From contig JXTC01000211.1 in the NCBI GenBank assembly GCA_002914845.1, positions 297,069-361,068 on the forward strand: DNA of 64,000 nt, in the 5' to 3' direction. The notes under the pieces were generated by a model. It had not been told where the DNA came from. It searched no databases and saw only the letters and a list, made by a program, of their open reading frames with translations. Positions 34,960-46,811 of this stretch are shown one piece after another. The stretch's first letter is position 1. Every line of letters begins with the position of its first letter. The DNA is from Trema orientale (Eukaryota > Streptophyta > Magnoliopsida > Rosales > Cannabaceae). Made by a program: the position numbers and the translations under genes.

Positions 34960-36260
34960 CAAGGATGAAAATATTAGTATCGATGAAAATATCAGTACTC
35001 CGATTTCACAAAAATATTGGGGATAATATTGATATCGACAGAAATTTCCAAAAAAATCACAGAAATCACAAATAATTGCCTAAAATTATAGAATTACTTA
35101 ATAAAACTTTAGAAAATGCTAAATCATCTAATAATTCACTAATAAATTAGCTTTCTTACAAAAAATAGCATATATGTTGCTTAATGTTGTAGGAAAATTA
35201 GGTGATTACACCCCTATAATAGCGAGTTTTAGAAAATATACCTCTCTCAATAGTTTTTAGATAAAATACATTACTTGTTAAAAAAAATAGTATAAAAAGA
35301 CTTATGTACCCTTAAGTCATAAGCGCCAGACAAATGTGTCGAGAGCTAGACAAGGTGTCTAGAAACTTGACAATAAAAAAATAAAAAAATAAAAAAAAAA
35401 AATAGAGGGTACATTTGAGTGTTTAGCACCAGACAATGTGGCGAGCCACGCTAGATAAGGTATCTAGAAACTCGACCTCTCTTATCTAGCAAGAATGTGG
35501 ACCCTTGATGAGATAAGTAATAAGAGCATTTTTGTATTTAAAATAATTTATAACTTAAAAAGGTGTGTACTCATCAAAAAATTATTAAGAGGAGTGTATT
35601 TCCTAAAATATACTATGCTAAAGGTATATTTCGCAAAGAACCCCAATATTGTATGATACTTTACAATAATTAGTATAATATTTAACTATAGTTGAAAAAC
35701 ATCTTCATCGAATATATTAATATAGAAATATTTAATAATATTTTACATTTATTCATAATAAGATAACAATAATACCGAAATAAATTTTTAGGAGTTTTGA
35801 AAGTATTAGAAATACCATCTTGGTCTAAAGAATATTGATACTATGAAATAGAGTTTGAATATATTTGCATGTAATTATTAATATGCCACATATAATTTTA
35901 ATAATCTCTTCTCTTAGATTCTTTTCTTTCTTTCTTTTTCTTCTCCTTTTCTAAAGTATATTTTTCGTGTATATGTTGTACATGAACTAATTACGATGAA
36001 AGAAATATCAAAAATGAGTTTTTGTTTAGCAAATTACGAACTTGTTAAAGTTACCGATATATCTCTAATATTATTCTGATTTTACCAATATTTGCACGAT
36101 TTTTTGCAGCTTTGTGAAAAAAATTTCCGATAACGTATCAATACCGATATTTTCCCGATATTTTGATAAATTTTTCTTACATGTGATATCTATATCGAAC
36201 CTTTCCTGAAGCGATATTTTGGCTGAATTATTGCCAAAAATGTCGATTTTTTAGTCCTTG
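34960..36260. mobile_element. Foldback element with ATCG-rich arms, hAT-like ends
   Basis: The left end reads CAAGGATGAAAATATTAG and the right end, complemented, CAAGGACTAAAAAATCG. Both arms are rich in 'cgatattttcc'-like words and pair imperfectly. A Mutator-like element (35192-35644) is nested inside. No transposase is present. Family placement is uncertain because the flanking 8-mers (TATAGAGC, CACTCACT) do not match. Confidence 0.5.
35192..35644. mobile_element. Mutator-like non-autonomous element A with 9-bp duplication
   Basis: Flanks AATGTTGTA (35183-35191) and AATATTGTA (35645-35653) differ at one position. The ends are inverted: GGAAAATTAGGTGATTACAC on the left against GGGGTTCTTTGCGAAATATACC on the complemented right (first bases shown), continuing into similar 'tttagaaaatatacc' words. 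The middle (35310-35500) holds CTAGACA/CTCGACA motifs, among them a perfect dyad at 35346-35362. No coding region is seen. 453 bp. Confidence 0.78.
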
Positions 36261-36421
36261 CACTCACTTGAATGTTTTAACTTATGCAACACAATCATGT
36301 ACTAAAACATACCCACTTTATATTTCGATAAACTAAATTAAAAAAGAAAAAAGAAAAAAAAACCTCAAAACAGATTCTCGATTTGAATTCTCCACTAAGT
36401 TCTCATCAAAGTAGAACAAAC

Positions 36422-37006
36422 GGGATCTTTGTAAAATACACTTTGTCATAGTGTAGTTTAAGAAATACACCACATTTTATAATTTCTTGGTGAATACACC
36501 TTTTTAATTTTTAAATTATTTTAAATACGAAAATGCCCCTGGCACTTATCCCATAAGGGTCCACATTCCGACTAGACAAGGGAGATCGAGTTGCTCGACA
36601 CCTTATCTAGCACCTCTTGACACTCTGTCTAGCGCTCTCGACACCATTTTCTAGTGCAAGACTCAAATTTTTTTTTTCTTTCGAGTTGCTAGACACCTTG
36701 TCTAGTGCTGCTTGACACCCTATCTAGTATGGCTCGATATCATGTTTAGCACTCTCGACCCCCTATCCAATGCTAAACAATCGAATGTACTTTTTTTTTC
36801 TGCCAAGTTCCTAGACACCATATCTAGCTCTGGACACCCTTGTCTAGTACTCTTGACACCTTTAAAGTCTCTCTCAACTTCAGGATATATAAGTCTTTTT
36901 ATACCTCTATTTTTTTAATAAAGAGTATATTTCATCTAATTACTATTAAGAATAGTGTATTTTCTAAAATTAACTATTGAAGGGGTTATCTTTCATCTAA
37001 CTTCCC
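36422..37006. mobile_element. Mutator-like non-autonomous element B with 9-bp duplication
   Basis: Flanks AGAACAAAC (36413-36421) and ATAACAAAT (37007-37015) match at 7 of 9. Ends are inverted (GGGATCTTTGTAAAATACAC against GGGAAGTTAGATGAAAGATA). Its inner array at 36570-36870 repeats CTAGACA, CTCGACA and TCTAGC words, with a dyad at 36689-36705. It is the same family as element A in ends and core. 585 bp; no transposase is present. Confidence 0.76.
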
Positions 37007-37015
37007 ATAACAAAT

Positions 37016-37467
37016 TCCACCAAAAACAAAGAGAGATTTCACAACTCAGACAATTAGAATAACGTTGAATTGAATCTGAATTACGTTGTTCCTAATACAG
37101 ATCCATCAAATCTAACAAAATCCACACAAAAGTTCCACAAAATAACAAAATGACAAGTCAAGTTATCGTATAGAATTGAATCGGAGATCAATTTCTTCGA
37201 AATCCAGATAATACAATTTGGCGATGATTCTAACAGTTATAAATTTCCCAGAAAAACGAGCTAATTTTTGTACTAAAGTTGACGATTGAGATTTGATTGA
37301 CAAAATAAAAGAAAGCACAAACCTTGAAACGCAAAGGAGGAGGAGAATGTTGAGAACTCGATTAGCTTTATAATTTCATTTTACGTTATTTTCGGAATAG
37401 AATTTCCAACGGGTCTTTTGTTGGACATATAACTATAATAGAAGTGAAAATTAGGCCTTGTACATAT
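37016..37467. other. Intergenic, no gene seen
   Basis: AT-rich sequence between two foldback elements; no supported feature. Confidence 0.5.
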
Positions 37468-37812
37468 TTAGGAAAAAAATTTAGAAAAATATGGTGGGCT
37501 TTGTTTTCTTAGAACCGGTATGATTTTTATTAGAAAAGTGTCATTTGTAAAATCATATTTAGAGAAATGCTGTTTTTCAAAATAGTGACTAGTAACTGAT
37601 AACCAGTTTTCGAATACTGGTAATAAGTAATTAATGGTATTATAACTGGTAACATGTAACCAGTAACCAGTTTTCAGAAACTGGTAACTAGTATCCATTT
37701 TAAAAATTGTATTTTCTAAAAACTTTTTAAAAACTGGTATTTTTCTAATAAAAACAGCACAAGGATTGGAAAAAATCCTTACCTCCATATTTTTGTAATT
37801 CTTTTTAGTTTT
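37468..37812. repeat. Foldback element with ACCAGT-rich centre, copy 1
   Basis: Arms pair imperfectly (left 'tttttattagaaaagtg', right complement 'tttttattagaaaaatacc'). The centre is a cluster of 'gtaaccagt' and 'actggtaac' words. The 106-codon minus ORF across it is a by-product. Confidence 0.65.
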
Positions 37813-37910
37813 TATAAGTAAAAGTGTTAGAAACCCATAAAAAACAAGGCTTTCGACATTAATATAGGCTCATAGTCAAAAATAAAAAAAATAAAAAATT
37901 CTAGATGGAC

Positions 37911-38220
37911 TAAAATTTTTGAGAAATCCCAGATTTATTTATAGAATATCTACGATTTGATAATATTTAGAAAAATATCATTTTTAAAAAATTAGTACTT
38001 TTTACAGGTACTCAAGGTAACCAATCAAGTTATTTAAAGTAATCAAAAGTTAATTGGTAACTAGTCTAATTACCTAAAGTAACGTAACCAATTACCTCAA
38101 GTATCTTATCAATTAGTGAAAAATAATATTTTTATAAAATTCTTTGAAATAGTATTTTTCTAAATAGTTTTGGAATTTTCAAAAAATTTAAAAATCCAGA
38201 ATTTTTCAAAAAAAAAAAAT
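37911..38220. repeat. Foldback element with ACCAGT/TTACC-type centre, copy 2
   Basis: Same organisation as 37468-37812: pairing arms ('aatatttagaaaaatatc' against complement 'ctatttagaaaaatac') and a centre with 'aattggtaact' and 'gtaaccaattacc' words. The two lie only about 100 bp apart. Confidence 0.6.
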
Positions 38221-39240
38221 TTAACTTTACCATAAAAGGGTACAAAAATTTTCTTTAAAAAACAAACTGTGGTTATGAACTAAATTTGGGCCCAAATTTG
38301 GATATATACCTATGCCCCCAATTTTATTAGTTGAAAAGGAATGATGTCATCCTCACAAATTTAGTCTTTTTTCACTGTACTGAAATACTAAATTTGATAT
38401 AATGGCATATTTGATATAATACATATAAAAATATTGGTTTAGATATTTGCTATTTAGCAATTAGGTAAAATACAATCATAAAAACATAGAAAAAAAAATT
38501 CGAGTAAAATTTATTAAAAAAATAAATAAATAAAAATAAAAGAAACAAAAACCTCAAGTTATCTTATATAATTTTTGTTAAATTAAAAACGAAAATGATC
38601 TAAATAATTTTTTTTAAAAAATAAGTGCATCCTAATCATATTTGATTTGTAACATTCACTTAATATAAAGAATCTAAAGAAGATTCAAAATAAATTTTAA
38701 ACTAAATTATGACCACAAGACAATCATTAATTTTTGTACCGAAATAAATGTGATTTTACTAAATAAAATAAAACATTTCTACCACTATATTTTTTCTACC
38801 ACTACATTTTTGTTTTGCAAACCCCATAAAATATCTTTGTAGAAAACATCATGTGAGTGACACATTCTCGTTTTTCGTTGTTTTAGACAATAAAATAACT
38901 ATGGAGACAAAAAATGACGCTTCGATAAATCGGGTACTAAGATAGAAGTACCCTAAGGTTGGGAGGCCAAAACAAGGTTTTTATAATAATCCGGGGGACA
39001 GGATAGCATAGGTCCTTTTTCAATCATTTATAATGGCAGAGTAATGGAAGGGTTTAAAAGAGAGAAAAGAAATACGAAATAAGGACGTTCTAAAGTATGT
39101 GAGCTAAAATAAAATTGGGTAATAATTCAGGGCCATATCTGGGATCAACCCTTTTCATAAAGCTCACAGATAAATGTAACTTGAGAATTGAATAGACTTG
39201 CAAAAAAATTGTTGACCAAATATTTGTAAATTACAGATAC
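38221..39240. other. Intergenic, downstream of the ARGLU1-like gene
   Basis: No gene seen. The right end probably includes the 3' end of the ARGLU1-like transcript, whose untranslated region should extend left from 39309; no single polyadenylation signal stands out. Confidence 0.5.
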
Positions 39241-39309
39241 AAAGATACAATCATGTCCAAGCCTAGTCACTTCGAAAAGGAATTCGGCTTGCTTTTTGTT
39301 TTAACTATA

Positions 39310-42300
39310 TCATTTGGAGCCAAAAGCAAATGACAATTTTGGCCTGGATTTGTTCTTCCCCAACAATTTCATCTGGTTTAGCCTTTCTTGCTCCTCCTCT
39401 TGCTTCTTCCTCCGCATGGCCTCTTCTTTTTGTCTCTGGAGCTCTTCTAGCTCCCGGTACCGCTCCTCCTCTCTTCGCTGCTGCTCCAAAGCTTCTCTCC
39501 TCTGAGCTTCTTCTACCCTCCTCTGATTCTCTTCAAGCATCCTTTCTAGCTCTTCCTTCTCTTTCCGTGCTTGTTCCTGTGCACAACCCCATTTAGAAAT
39601 TTGAACTTTTATTTTAATCCAATCTCTTCAGGTACACACACACACAGAGACCCAGAATCCATGTAAAGAAAGCCTTTTGGCTACGTCAGGAAGAAGAGGA
39701 AAGGGAGAAGATGTACATTACCTAGGGAAAGAAAGAGACGGGGAAGATTACTCTTCTCTTGTTATGTTTGGCATGAAAGAAAGGAGAGTAAGCCAAAATC
39801 CTCTCCTTTGTTTGGCAGGCCAACATAAGGGAAAGATGGAAGAACATTTGATTTGTAAAATGACCACTCTACAACTTGAGTAGACATTTCTCATTTAAAA
39901 TCTCTCCAAATTAGAGGGTTAAAAATCGACTCAAAGTGATGATTTGAAATACATTGTCTTGTCTATTCTCTCCTAAAATACTTCCTAACCACCACAACAC
40001 CTTAAATCCATATACTAATCCTCTTACCCACCCTCCTTCCCTCTACTTCTCCCTCCTACCAAACCCACCATTAAGGAGGGCGGGAAAATGGAGGGGAGGG
40101 GGGAAGGGATGGATGGCGCCTTGCAAATGACAATAGCTCGTGAGTTACTGCACATTTGCGCTAACCGAATTGAATTGTTCATTCATGTCTGCTCGTAAAC
40201 CATTTTGTCTAGAATCCTTTGAGTAGTGTATATTTTATTGTATATGCTTATATTTTATCATATACGCTTCCGTTTTTCTCTTCACTGTTCTTGTTCTTAG
40301 TATATTAAATTTCAAAAGCCATGGTATAGTCTAACAAATATGCTTTTCCTCATCATATCCACAAAAATAGCAAAAATAAGTTCCAACAGAAAAATATATG
40401 GCCCTGCAGAAAAAGTCATGCCCCATGCACCTAAGGTTGCTCGCCTATTGTAAAGTGGAAAAGAATAGTCCAGTTCTGGGTTGCTGAATCATTGATTGGA
40501 AAGGAACATAAGAATCTTAGAAGATTGTGATATACTATGGGGTAGATTTCAATCACAGGTAGCTTTGTTGTTAAACAATGAAAAGGAATTTAAAAACGTC
40601 GTGTTCTCAGATCTTCTACGGGATTGGGGTTCTTTCTTGTAGTTCGTTAGAGAAACTTTTGTCCCTCTTTGTATATTGTATTGATGCATATATGTGAGTG
40701 TATATATAAGTGTGTGTGTGTGTATGATCGTTTCTTACAAAATAAAAATTAAAAATTAAAAAAAAAGAAGAGGAGAATAGTCAAAAACATTTACCTCCTT
40801 CTGCCTAGCTTCAAGAAGAGCGGCTTCCTTTTCTTTCTCAAGTTGAACTGCAACTTCATCGAGAAGTTTCTTGCGTCCCTCTTCCAAGCGCTTTTGTATT
40901 TCCAGTCTAATCTCCTCAGAATTTAAGCTCTCTTCAACTTTTCTACGAATTGCTTCTTCCACTCTCTTTGCAGTTTCTTCTTCAAGCAGTTTTAGTTCTG
41001 CTTCCTGTTGTCGCCTGAGATATGAGGAGGGATAGAAAAAGTTAATCAAGAAAGTGAACTCTCATTTAACGTGAGAGAAGGCCACACTGCCAGTTCTCAA
41101 TGCCCTAAATCCGGATAAACGGTAAAAATAAAACACAATCAACGTATGATCTTTCCTTTCTACTCTTTTCTTTTCTATGTCTAACCATCGCTGACAAATT
41201 ATAAACTAACCTTCATGGGGGCAAAGTCACTAAACATATGCTTATGCTTTTAAGGCATACCTCTAAGTGAATCCTGATCCAAACAAATGAATTTCAAAAC
41301 TGTTGAACAACAGTAGATAAATGAGGCATGATATTGATCATCAAATATAACAAGTTGAATTATAGCAGTATCCTCCTTCAGAAAAGCCTGTGGAGAAAAT
41401 TGTCAAGTAACCTGTTGCAGTTTTAAAACTAATCACATAAAACTTTGAACTATATGCATCTATGCATGGAAAGAGCCTTCAATTCCAAAATGTACAGCCA
41501 AAATTTAGTGCTTCTTGTGTACCCAAGCAAAGAACCAATAACAGCACTCAATATCAGATGATTCAGGAACATTCACAGCCGAAAACAAAAGCTACATGAT
41601 AGTGTAGCACTAAGTTTGCATTTCGGGTAAAAAAAACTCAAGCCAAGCTCCAATGGAGTGGCAGACTACAGCTGAACCATAGCTTAACCTGGACACACCT
41701 CCACCATACTTAGTATGGCTGCAAATGAATCAATTTCCTCGGTCAACCATAAGCAAAACTTACTTAAGTTTACCTACGAAGCTACTACATTTGATGAAAA
41801 GGATCAATTAATCATGTAGATCAATTAATCATGTAGATCAACCATAACAAATTTATTTCAAGTATTGAAATAGGATAATGCTTGGGGTTCTGACTATTGT
41901 ACCAAATTTTTAATATCAACACGTGTCAAGTAATTTGTCACCACTCATTTATCACATTGGTGATAATGTTTAATTTTTTTGTGGTAAATTATAATACGTC
42001 AATTGAATGGTGACAACTCATGTCACATGTGTTAGTACAAAAAATTTGGAACAATAGTTGGGACCCCTAATATTATCCATTGAAATAAATCATGTTGGAA
42101 TGAATTTACCAACTAGTCATTCTCAAATACTCGAAAATAAAATCAGAGGCTTATGAGAAGTGTTAACTGCATTGGAAAAGAAAGCATTTCATTTCTAGAA
42201 GTCTACATCAATTAATAAGATGTTAGCATTTGCACGGCATGAGGATTTCATTAACCATAAAACAAGCCCTTAGCCTCAATAATAATTTTGATTTTCCATT

Positions 42301-45300
42301 AGTTGCAGAGAGTGCAAATTTGTGCTCAATCCACCAGGAAGCTCCTGATGGAGCACATGAGCAAAGGCTTACAGTCACAAAAAGGCTTACAGTCACGAAA
42401 AGCTCAATTACATGTGTATTAAGTTACTAACTGAGCACAAACAAAAACCTTTGCCCTTCGACAAGCATAACAGCAAGCTCCAGAAACTTATATCTTGTGA
42501 GTGCACAATGTATTAACACAATGGGAACGAAAACTTGGCATAGACAACAGGTGGTACAAGAAACAAGAACAAAGAAATCCAGTTTAACTCATTGTTTTCT
42601 TCTTTAGCATGTTATGTTAGATCATAAGCATTTAGGATTTGTTGAATTGACTGAAGTCCAGAAAGGAGTAAAAGGAATAAATAGTCAACCCATGAGCCAG
42701 TTAGATGAGCAGCAAGTTCTAATGAACAATAGACAGATACCTCTGTTTAGCCATCTAAACCAAAAACAAATATTCATTCAGGAAAGATGGAAAGAATAAA
42801 TAAATATAACATCTCATGATCTGCTTAATACTCCAAAAGGCCAGGCCAAATGTTTATTTTCATTCAATATTACACAAATATATTAGTTGTGCAAACAAAT
42901 AAAGAAACCATTAAACTGATTAGTACCATCCGAAAAATGGCAACTAAGAATACAATGGAACACAATATATACAAATAGAGAACAAATGGCCATAACCGGA
43001 AAAAAGTCGGAACTTCCTGTCGCAATTAATAGCATCTATTAAGAGTCAAATTAACGACCATTTCTTTCCAAAATAAGCATACAAATTACATGAGGCTTTT
43101 CCGTTATTTCTTGGGTCTTGTGTAAGGTACTTCTTTTCAGTTTTTTCATAGAAAACAAAACTTTCATTAAAGTTTGAATATGTATAAGGAGACAAAGGAT
43201 AAGATATCCTCAAAGACAGACAAAACATTTATGTATAAAAGATAAATAAAGACTAAAGAAAAACCTAATGACAATGTAATGTTTTAAAACTATTGCATAG
43301 AACATTAGTGTTTCTGATCCTGCACTATATATTCCTCTAAACACCAAATGACCTTTTTCTAAAGCAATAAGAAAGAGACTTCCAGAATACATATTAGAGT
43401 TCAGAATCTGATGCTACCAGTTAAAAAATGACATATGTTCCTCTAATATCCACCTGGACAGGTATGGGTCGTAGAAATGCAAGTTTCCAAACTTGTTTGA
43501 CGACAAATATCACTTGGAAGTACAAAAGTTAATATGCTCATATTAACTTAACCATATCAACTAAAAAGATAATTTTAAACCTTCAATTTCTAAGACACCA
43601 GTTCAGGCCCAAAAAAATGCTAATAGATTCAAAATTACTTTAAGGAGAGTCAATGAAAACAAAATATTAGGAAAAAAGGGGTCGGGGTTTTTTTTTTTTT
43701 TTTTTTTTTTGGGTGGGGGGCGCAAGTTCAAACTCATATTTCAAAAAGACTGATCAGCAGGCAGCACATCCTAAGAACTAATAACTTAGTGCATTAAACA
43801 TCATAGCCTGAGTTTTGTATAGTGACACAAAAACTTTTACAGAAAAATTGATCTCTTGAACAAAGTCAGCAAAGGTAAAAAGTGTTTTTCTGCTACCATT
43901 TGGACAATGCTCCACACATCAATGTTCCACAAGTAGTAAGAACAAAATTCAATTACAAATCTAACGTTCTTGGAAATAAAAGTTTACTCATACATGGTTC
44001 CATTTCCTCCACAGCTGAATTAATTAGTTATAACAAGGTCCTAAAACGGTAACACCCAAGAGAAATATTATTCAAAGAAAATATCTTGCACAATAACAAG
44101 TAGATTCTAGAACTTTTCCAGTCATATAATACCCAGATCCAGATCTGAACATTTAGAAGGCCATATAAACGACACCATAAGCAGGGTAACTGATACAACA
44201 GTAACTGATATACCTTTTCTTCTCTTCTTCTTCTTTTCTCAATTTTTCACTAGCATTCTTGCGCTCTATTGATCCAAGACTTGGACTAGAGGATTTATGA
44301 ATTGGAGATAGCGATGAACTTCTACTTCTTTGTCGCTTATGATGCCTTGGAGTGCGAGAACGACTTTGACGACGTCTAGGAGTTGGGGAACGACTTCGAC
44401 GACGTCTTGGAGAAATAGAACGACTTTTCCTTCTGTTTAGTAATATAAAGTTTGAGAAACATGAAGATTGGATATAACAATAGGTCATCAAAACTACAAA
44501 GAGAACCCACCACATGGCACCAGAAATACAAAACACATACAGTTACCTCATACATTGTTAAGAATAATCTTTGAGTGCTCCACCTTTTATCATATGAAGA
44601 AGCAAATGTCACAATCGAGCAACAAAAGGACACCCAACGGCACCCATCACCTGCTCACTTCCCACATGACAGGGAAGAAACTGTGTTTCTTTAATTTCTA
44701 ATGAAGAGCGTTAACATTTTATCCTGCTCTTAGCCTCTTACAACACACTGTATATTTAGCTCCAGCTATTCATGTTTGGCATCCGTTTTAGGGAAAATTA
44801 GAAACCAGTTTTCTGAAGATCATTTGTGCATCAATTAAGCTCCCAAATCGAACTAAGACAACCACCAGATTTTTTACGACAAAAATCACCAATAATTATT
44901 GGCACAATATTAACAACGCTTACTATGCGAATCTCAACCACATTTATAATGGTTATAGAGTATAGACAAAAGAAATCTACTTTCATTTTCCAGAAGCATA
45001 CCAAATGTAAGGCAGACACTCAAACCACTTAATCCTGTCCATTTAAATGTCTAATAAGATAGAGGCCAAAAGATTAGCAACTATCCCTCATCGAAATGCT
45101 TTACGTAGTGCTCCAATTCAAACACTCCAAATATTTTGCATCGAGGTGTATAGTATTGAGCAAGATTCAAGGTACAGATCTAGTTTTCAGATAAGCAAAC
45201 AAAGTATCCTATTTCCAATAACATCCTGACGTACAGCAAATTTGACCACCATACCATGCCAAATTCAGCTGCAATCATCAACCGTCTCCTCACAGTTCCC

Positions 45301-45666
45301 TCATAGATTACAATCCCATCACTATATCAGAGATATGTTAAATTTCATATTAAGAGGATTAAGAATAAAAGTAACAGAGAACATTCAATGAGGAAGGATA
45401 AGATGCGTACAGATAAACTCGAACATTATGTAAACCCAAACCGCACCGGCAATATGCAACTCTTCATTGTTTCTAAGAGTCTTTAGAAAATTAGTCAGTA
45501 CAATAAAAAGAGGGGCGGAATACAAACGGGATCACCTGCTATGTGAATAGGATGAATATGGAGATCGGCTCCTATCTCTTCTGCTTCTCCTGCTATTCCT
45601 ATGTCCTACCGGAGATGGCGAACGCCTTCGCCTATACGAAGGTGACCGCGAGAGTTCCCTAGGCAT
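39310..45666 (-). CDS. ARGLU1: ARGLU1-like arginine/glutamate-rich protein, 4 coding exons, intact
   Basis: Exons on the minus strand: 45536-45666, 44214-44432, 40795-41014, 39310-39576. All junctions are GT-AG and the phases join to 278 residues plus stop. The N-terminus (exons 1-2, about residues 1-115) is an Arg/Ser domain (MPRELSRSPSYRRRRSPSP; repeated RSRSP-type words). Exons 3-4 encode a long Glu/Arg/Gln-rich coiled coil (EEETAKRVEEAIRRKVEE, EELERMLEENQRRVEEAQ), ending LLGKNKSRPKLSFAFGSK. The GKxKSRPKLSF end and the RVEE/LEENxR motifs match ARGLU1, a nuclear factor linked to transcription by Mediator and to pre-mRNA splicing in animals; the plant role is inferred from that family. The start is the ATG opening the RS domain. 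It is the only intact host gene in the window. Confidence 0.93.
39577..40794 (-). other. ARGLU1-like intron 3
   Basis: Donor GAG/GTAAATG, acceptor TGCACAG/GAACAAG on the minus strand. 1218 bp. It contains a short GT-repeat at about 40710-40725 and a purine/pyrimidine-contrasted stretch at 39700-40110 with several 'tttggc' and 'ccaaac' words that might be a decayed foldback element. Confidence 0.85.
41873..42078. mobile_element. Mutator-type MITE, copy 1, perfect 9-bp duplication
   Basis: ATTGAAATA is repeated exactly on both sides (41864-41872 and 42079-42087). Terminal inverted repeats begin GGATAATGCTTGGGG and, complemented from the right, GGATAATATTAGGGG, and pair for about 70 bp. 206 bp, non-coding. 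It lies inside intron 2 of the ARGLU1-like gene. Confidence 0.9.
43688..43710 (+). repeat. 23-base T run followed by a G-rich tract
   Basis: A homopolymer directly followed by GGGTGGGGGG. On the transcribed strand this is a C-rich tract followed by an A-run within intron 2. Confidence 0.9.
44433..45535 (-). other. ARGLU1-like intron 1
   Basis: Donor AGCAG/GTGATCC, acceptor CTAAACAG/AAGG; 1103 bp. It splits an Arg codon. No mobile element is recognised inside. Confidence 0.85.
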
Positions 45667-46360
45667 CTTCTTTTAACCTTTAGTTTAACTTTAAGCTCGG
45701 CTAAGCTCAATCATCAACAAAAATCCTTTCTATTTGCCTAATATACCAACACAAATTAACATCAGTCAGACCAAGGTCACAATCCATTAGGTCCCAAATA
45801 AAAAATTAAAAAAAAAATCCAATTGCCTAAGAAATCAAAACAAATTAATCACATAAAAAAATAAAAAATAAATAAAAATGTTAACCGTCCAAAAGGGTTT
45901 CTACATCACCATGAAAAACTTATAATTCAATCAGTAATAAGAAAATCAAAAACGAGAATATGGGTTCTTAATTGTCAATTTAACAGCAATTAACGATGAA
46001 AAAAAATAAATAAAACAAAAATAATAATAAATTGCAACAAATTTATTCCCAAATTTCTGATTTTGTCCAGAAAATTATATACTAAATGCTTTCAAGAACA
46101 ATAATTAAGAAGAATCAAAAACCAGTTACAAATGATATCATCCGACTCAATCTCTCTCCAATATTGCTAAACCTCAGAATTTTCACCAAAAAAGTTTTTT
46201 GGAAAAATCGAAAGATAAATAATAAGCATAATAATAACATAGTGCCATTAGGAAAATTGGAGTCGTCGAAAGACTCACCCATTAACGGAAGGAGTTGGAG
46301 GTGTTTGGCGGCAGAGAAAATTGCGCAGTCGAATCGATTCTGATGCGAGAAAATCTAAAA
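45667..46360 (-). promoter_or_regulatory. 5' untranslated region of the ARGLU1-like gene, probable leader intron
   Basis: A strong donor (ATGG/GTGAGT) at 46278 and an acceptor (TATATTAG/GC) at 45738 would define a 541-bp leader intron ending 71 bases before the ATG. The 46279-46360 stretch is less AT-rich and would be the first exon. The upstream ATG at the donor is an alternative start that I do not favour. No TATA box is seen. Confidence 0.5.
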
Positions 46361-46811
46361 TGGGTTTCACACCTTCATTCTGAATCCTGGGCTTGCTGGT
46401 TCGGCGACTAATTTAAGGAAAAGCATTTCGGAAAATAACCCCAAAGGTCCTTCGCAATTTTAATTTTACCCCTATTTTCAGATTTTACCTGTGTTTTATG
46501 CCCTCCTTTTAGCCCGTGTTTCCACAAATGCCCTTATGGCTTTATGCCTCTTATAACAGGAAAATCCTGGGTAACTCAACTTTAATTCGACTTCTCACGT
46601 GTCATTTTGTTTTTAAACTTAAATGTGTATACATTTTCTAGGAACATCAAGGTTTAGTACCAATAAAAACTGGGAATTTAGGGCAAAGGGCAAATTTCAC
46701 CTTGAGCATATAAGTAGCTGACCGAATTTTAAATTTTATAGCTTAATGTCTGCTTTTAATTTTACGCATCTTAAAGCAATGCTTTTTTTATTTTCTACCC
46801 TTATTTTTTTA
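46361..46811. promoter_or_regulatory. Probable promoter region of the ARGLU1-like gene
   Basis: The interval between the first exon and the MITE. No clear core promoter motif is seen; the role is inferred from position only. Confidence 0.35.

Larger units (their letters stand above)
41015..44213 (-). other. ARGLU1-like intron 2, 3.2 kb
   Basis: Donor AAAAG/GTATATC, acceptor TATCTCAG/GCGACAA. It separates the RS domain exons from the coiled-coil exons. It holds a Mutator-type MITE (41873-42078), a 23-base T run (43688-43710) and no other gene. Short ORFs in it lack domain similarity. Confidence 0.85.

Noticed and set aside
37468-37788. 106-codon minus ORF
   Set aside because: It is produced by the repeated ACCAGT-type words of a foldback element.
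44153-44536. 127-codon ORF as a separate small RS protein gene
   Set aside because: Its conserved middle is exon 2 of the ARGLU1-like gene; both ends run into intron sequence.
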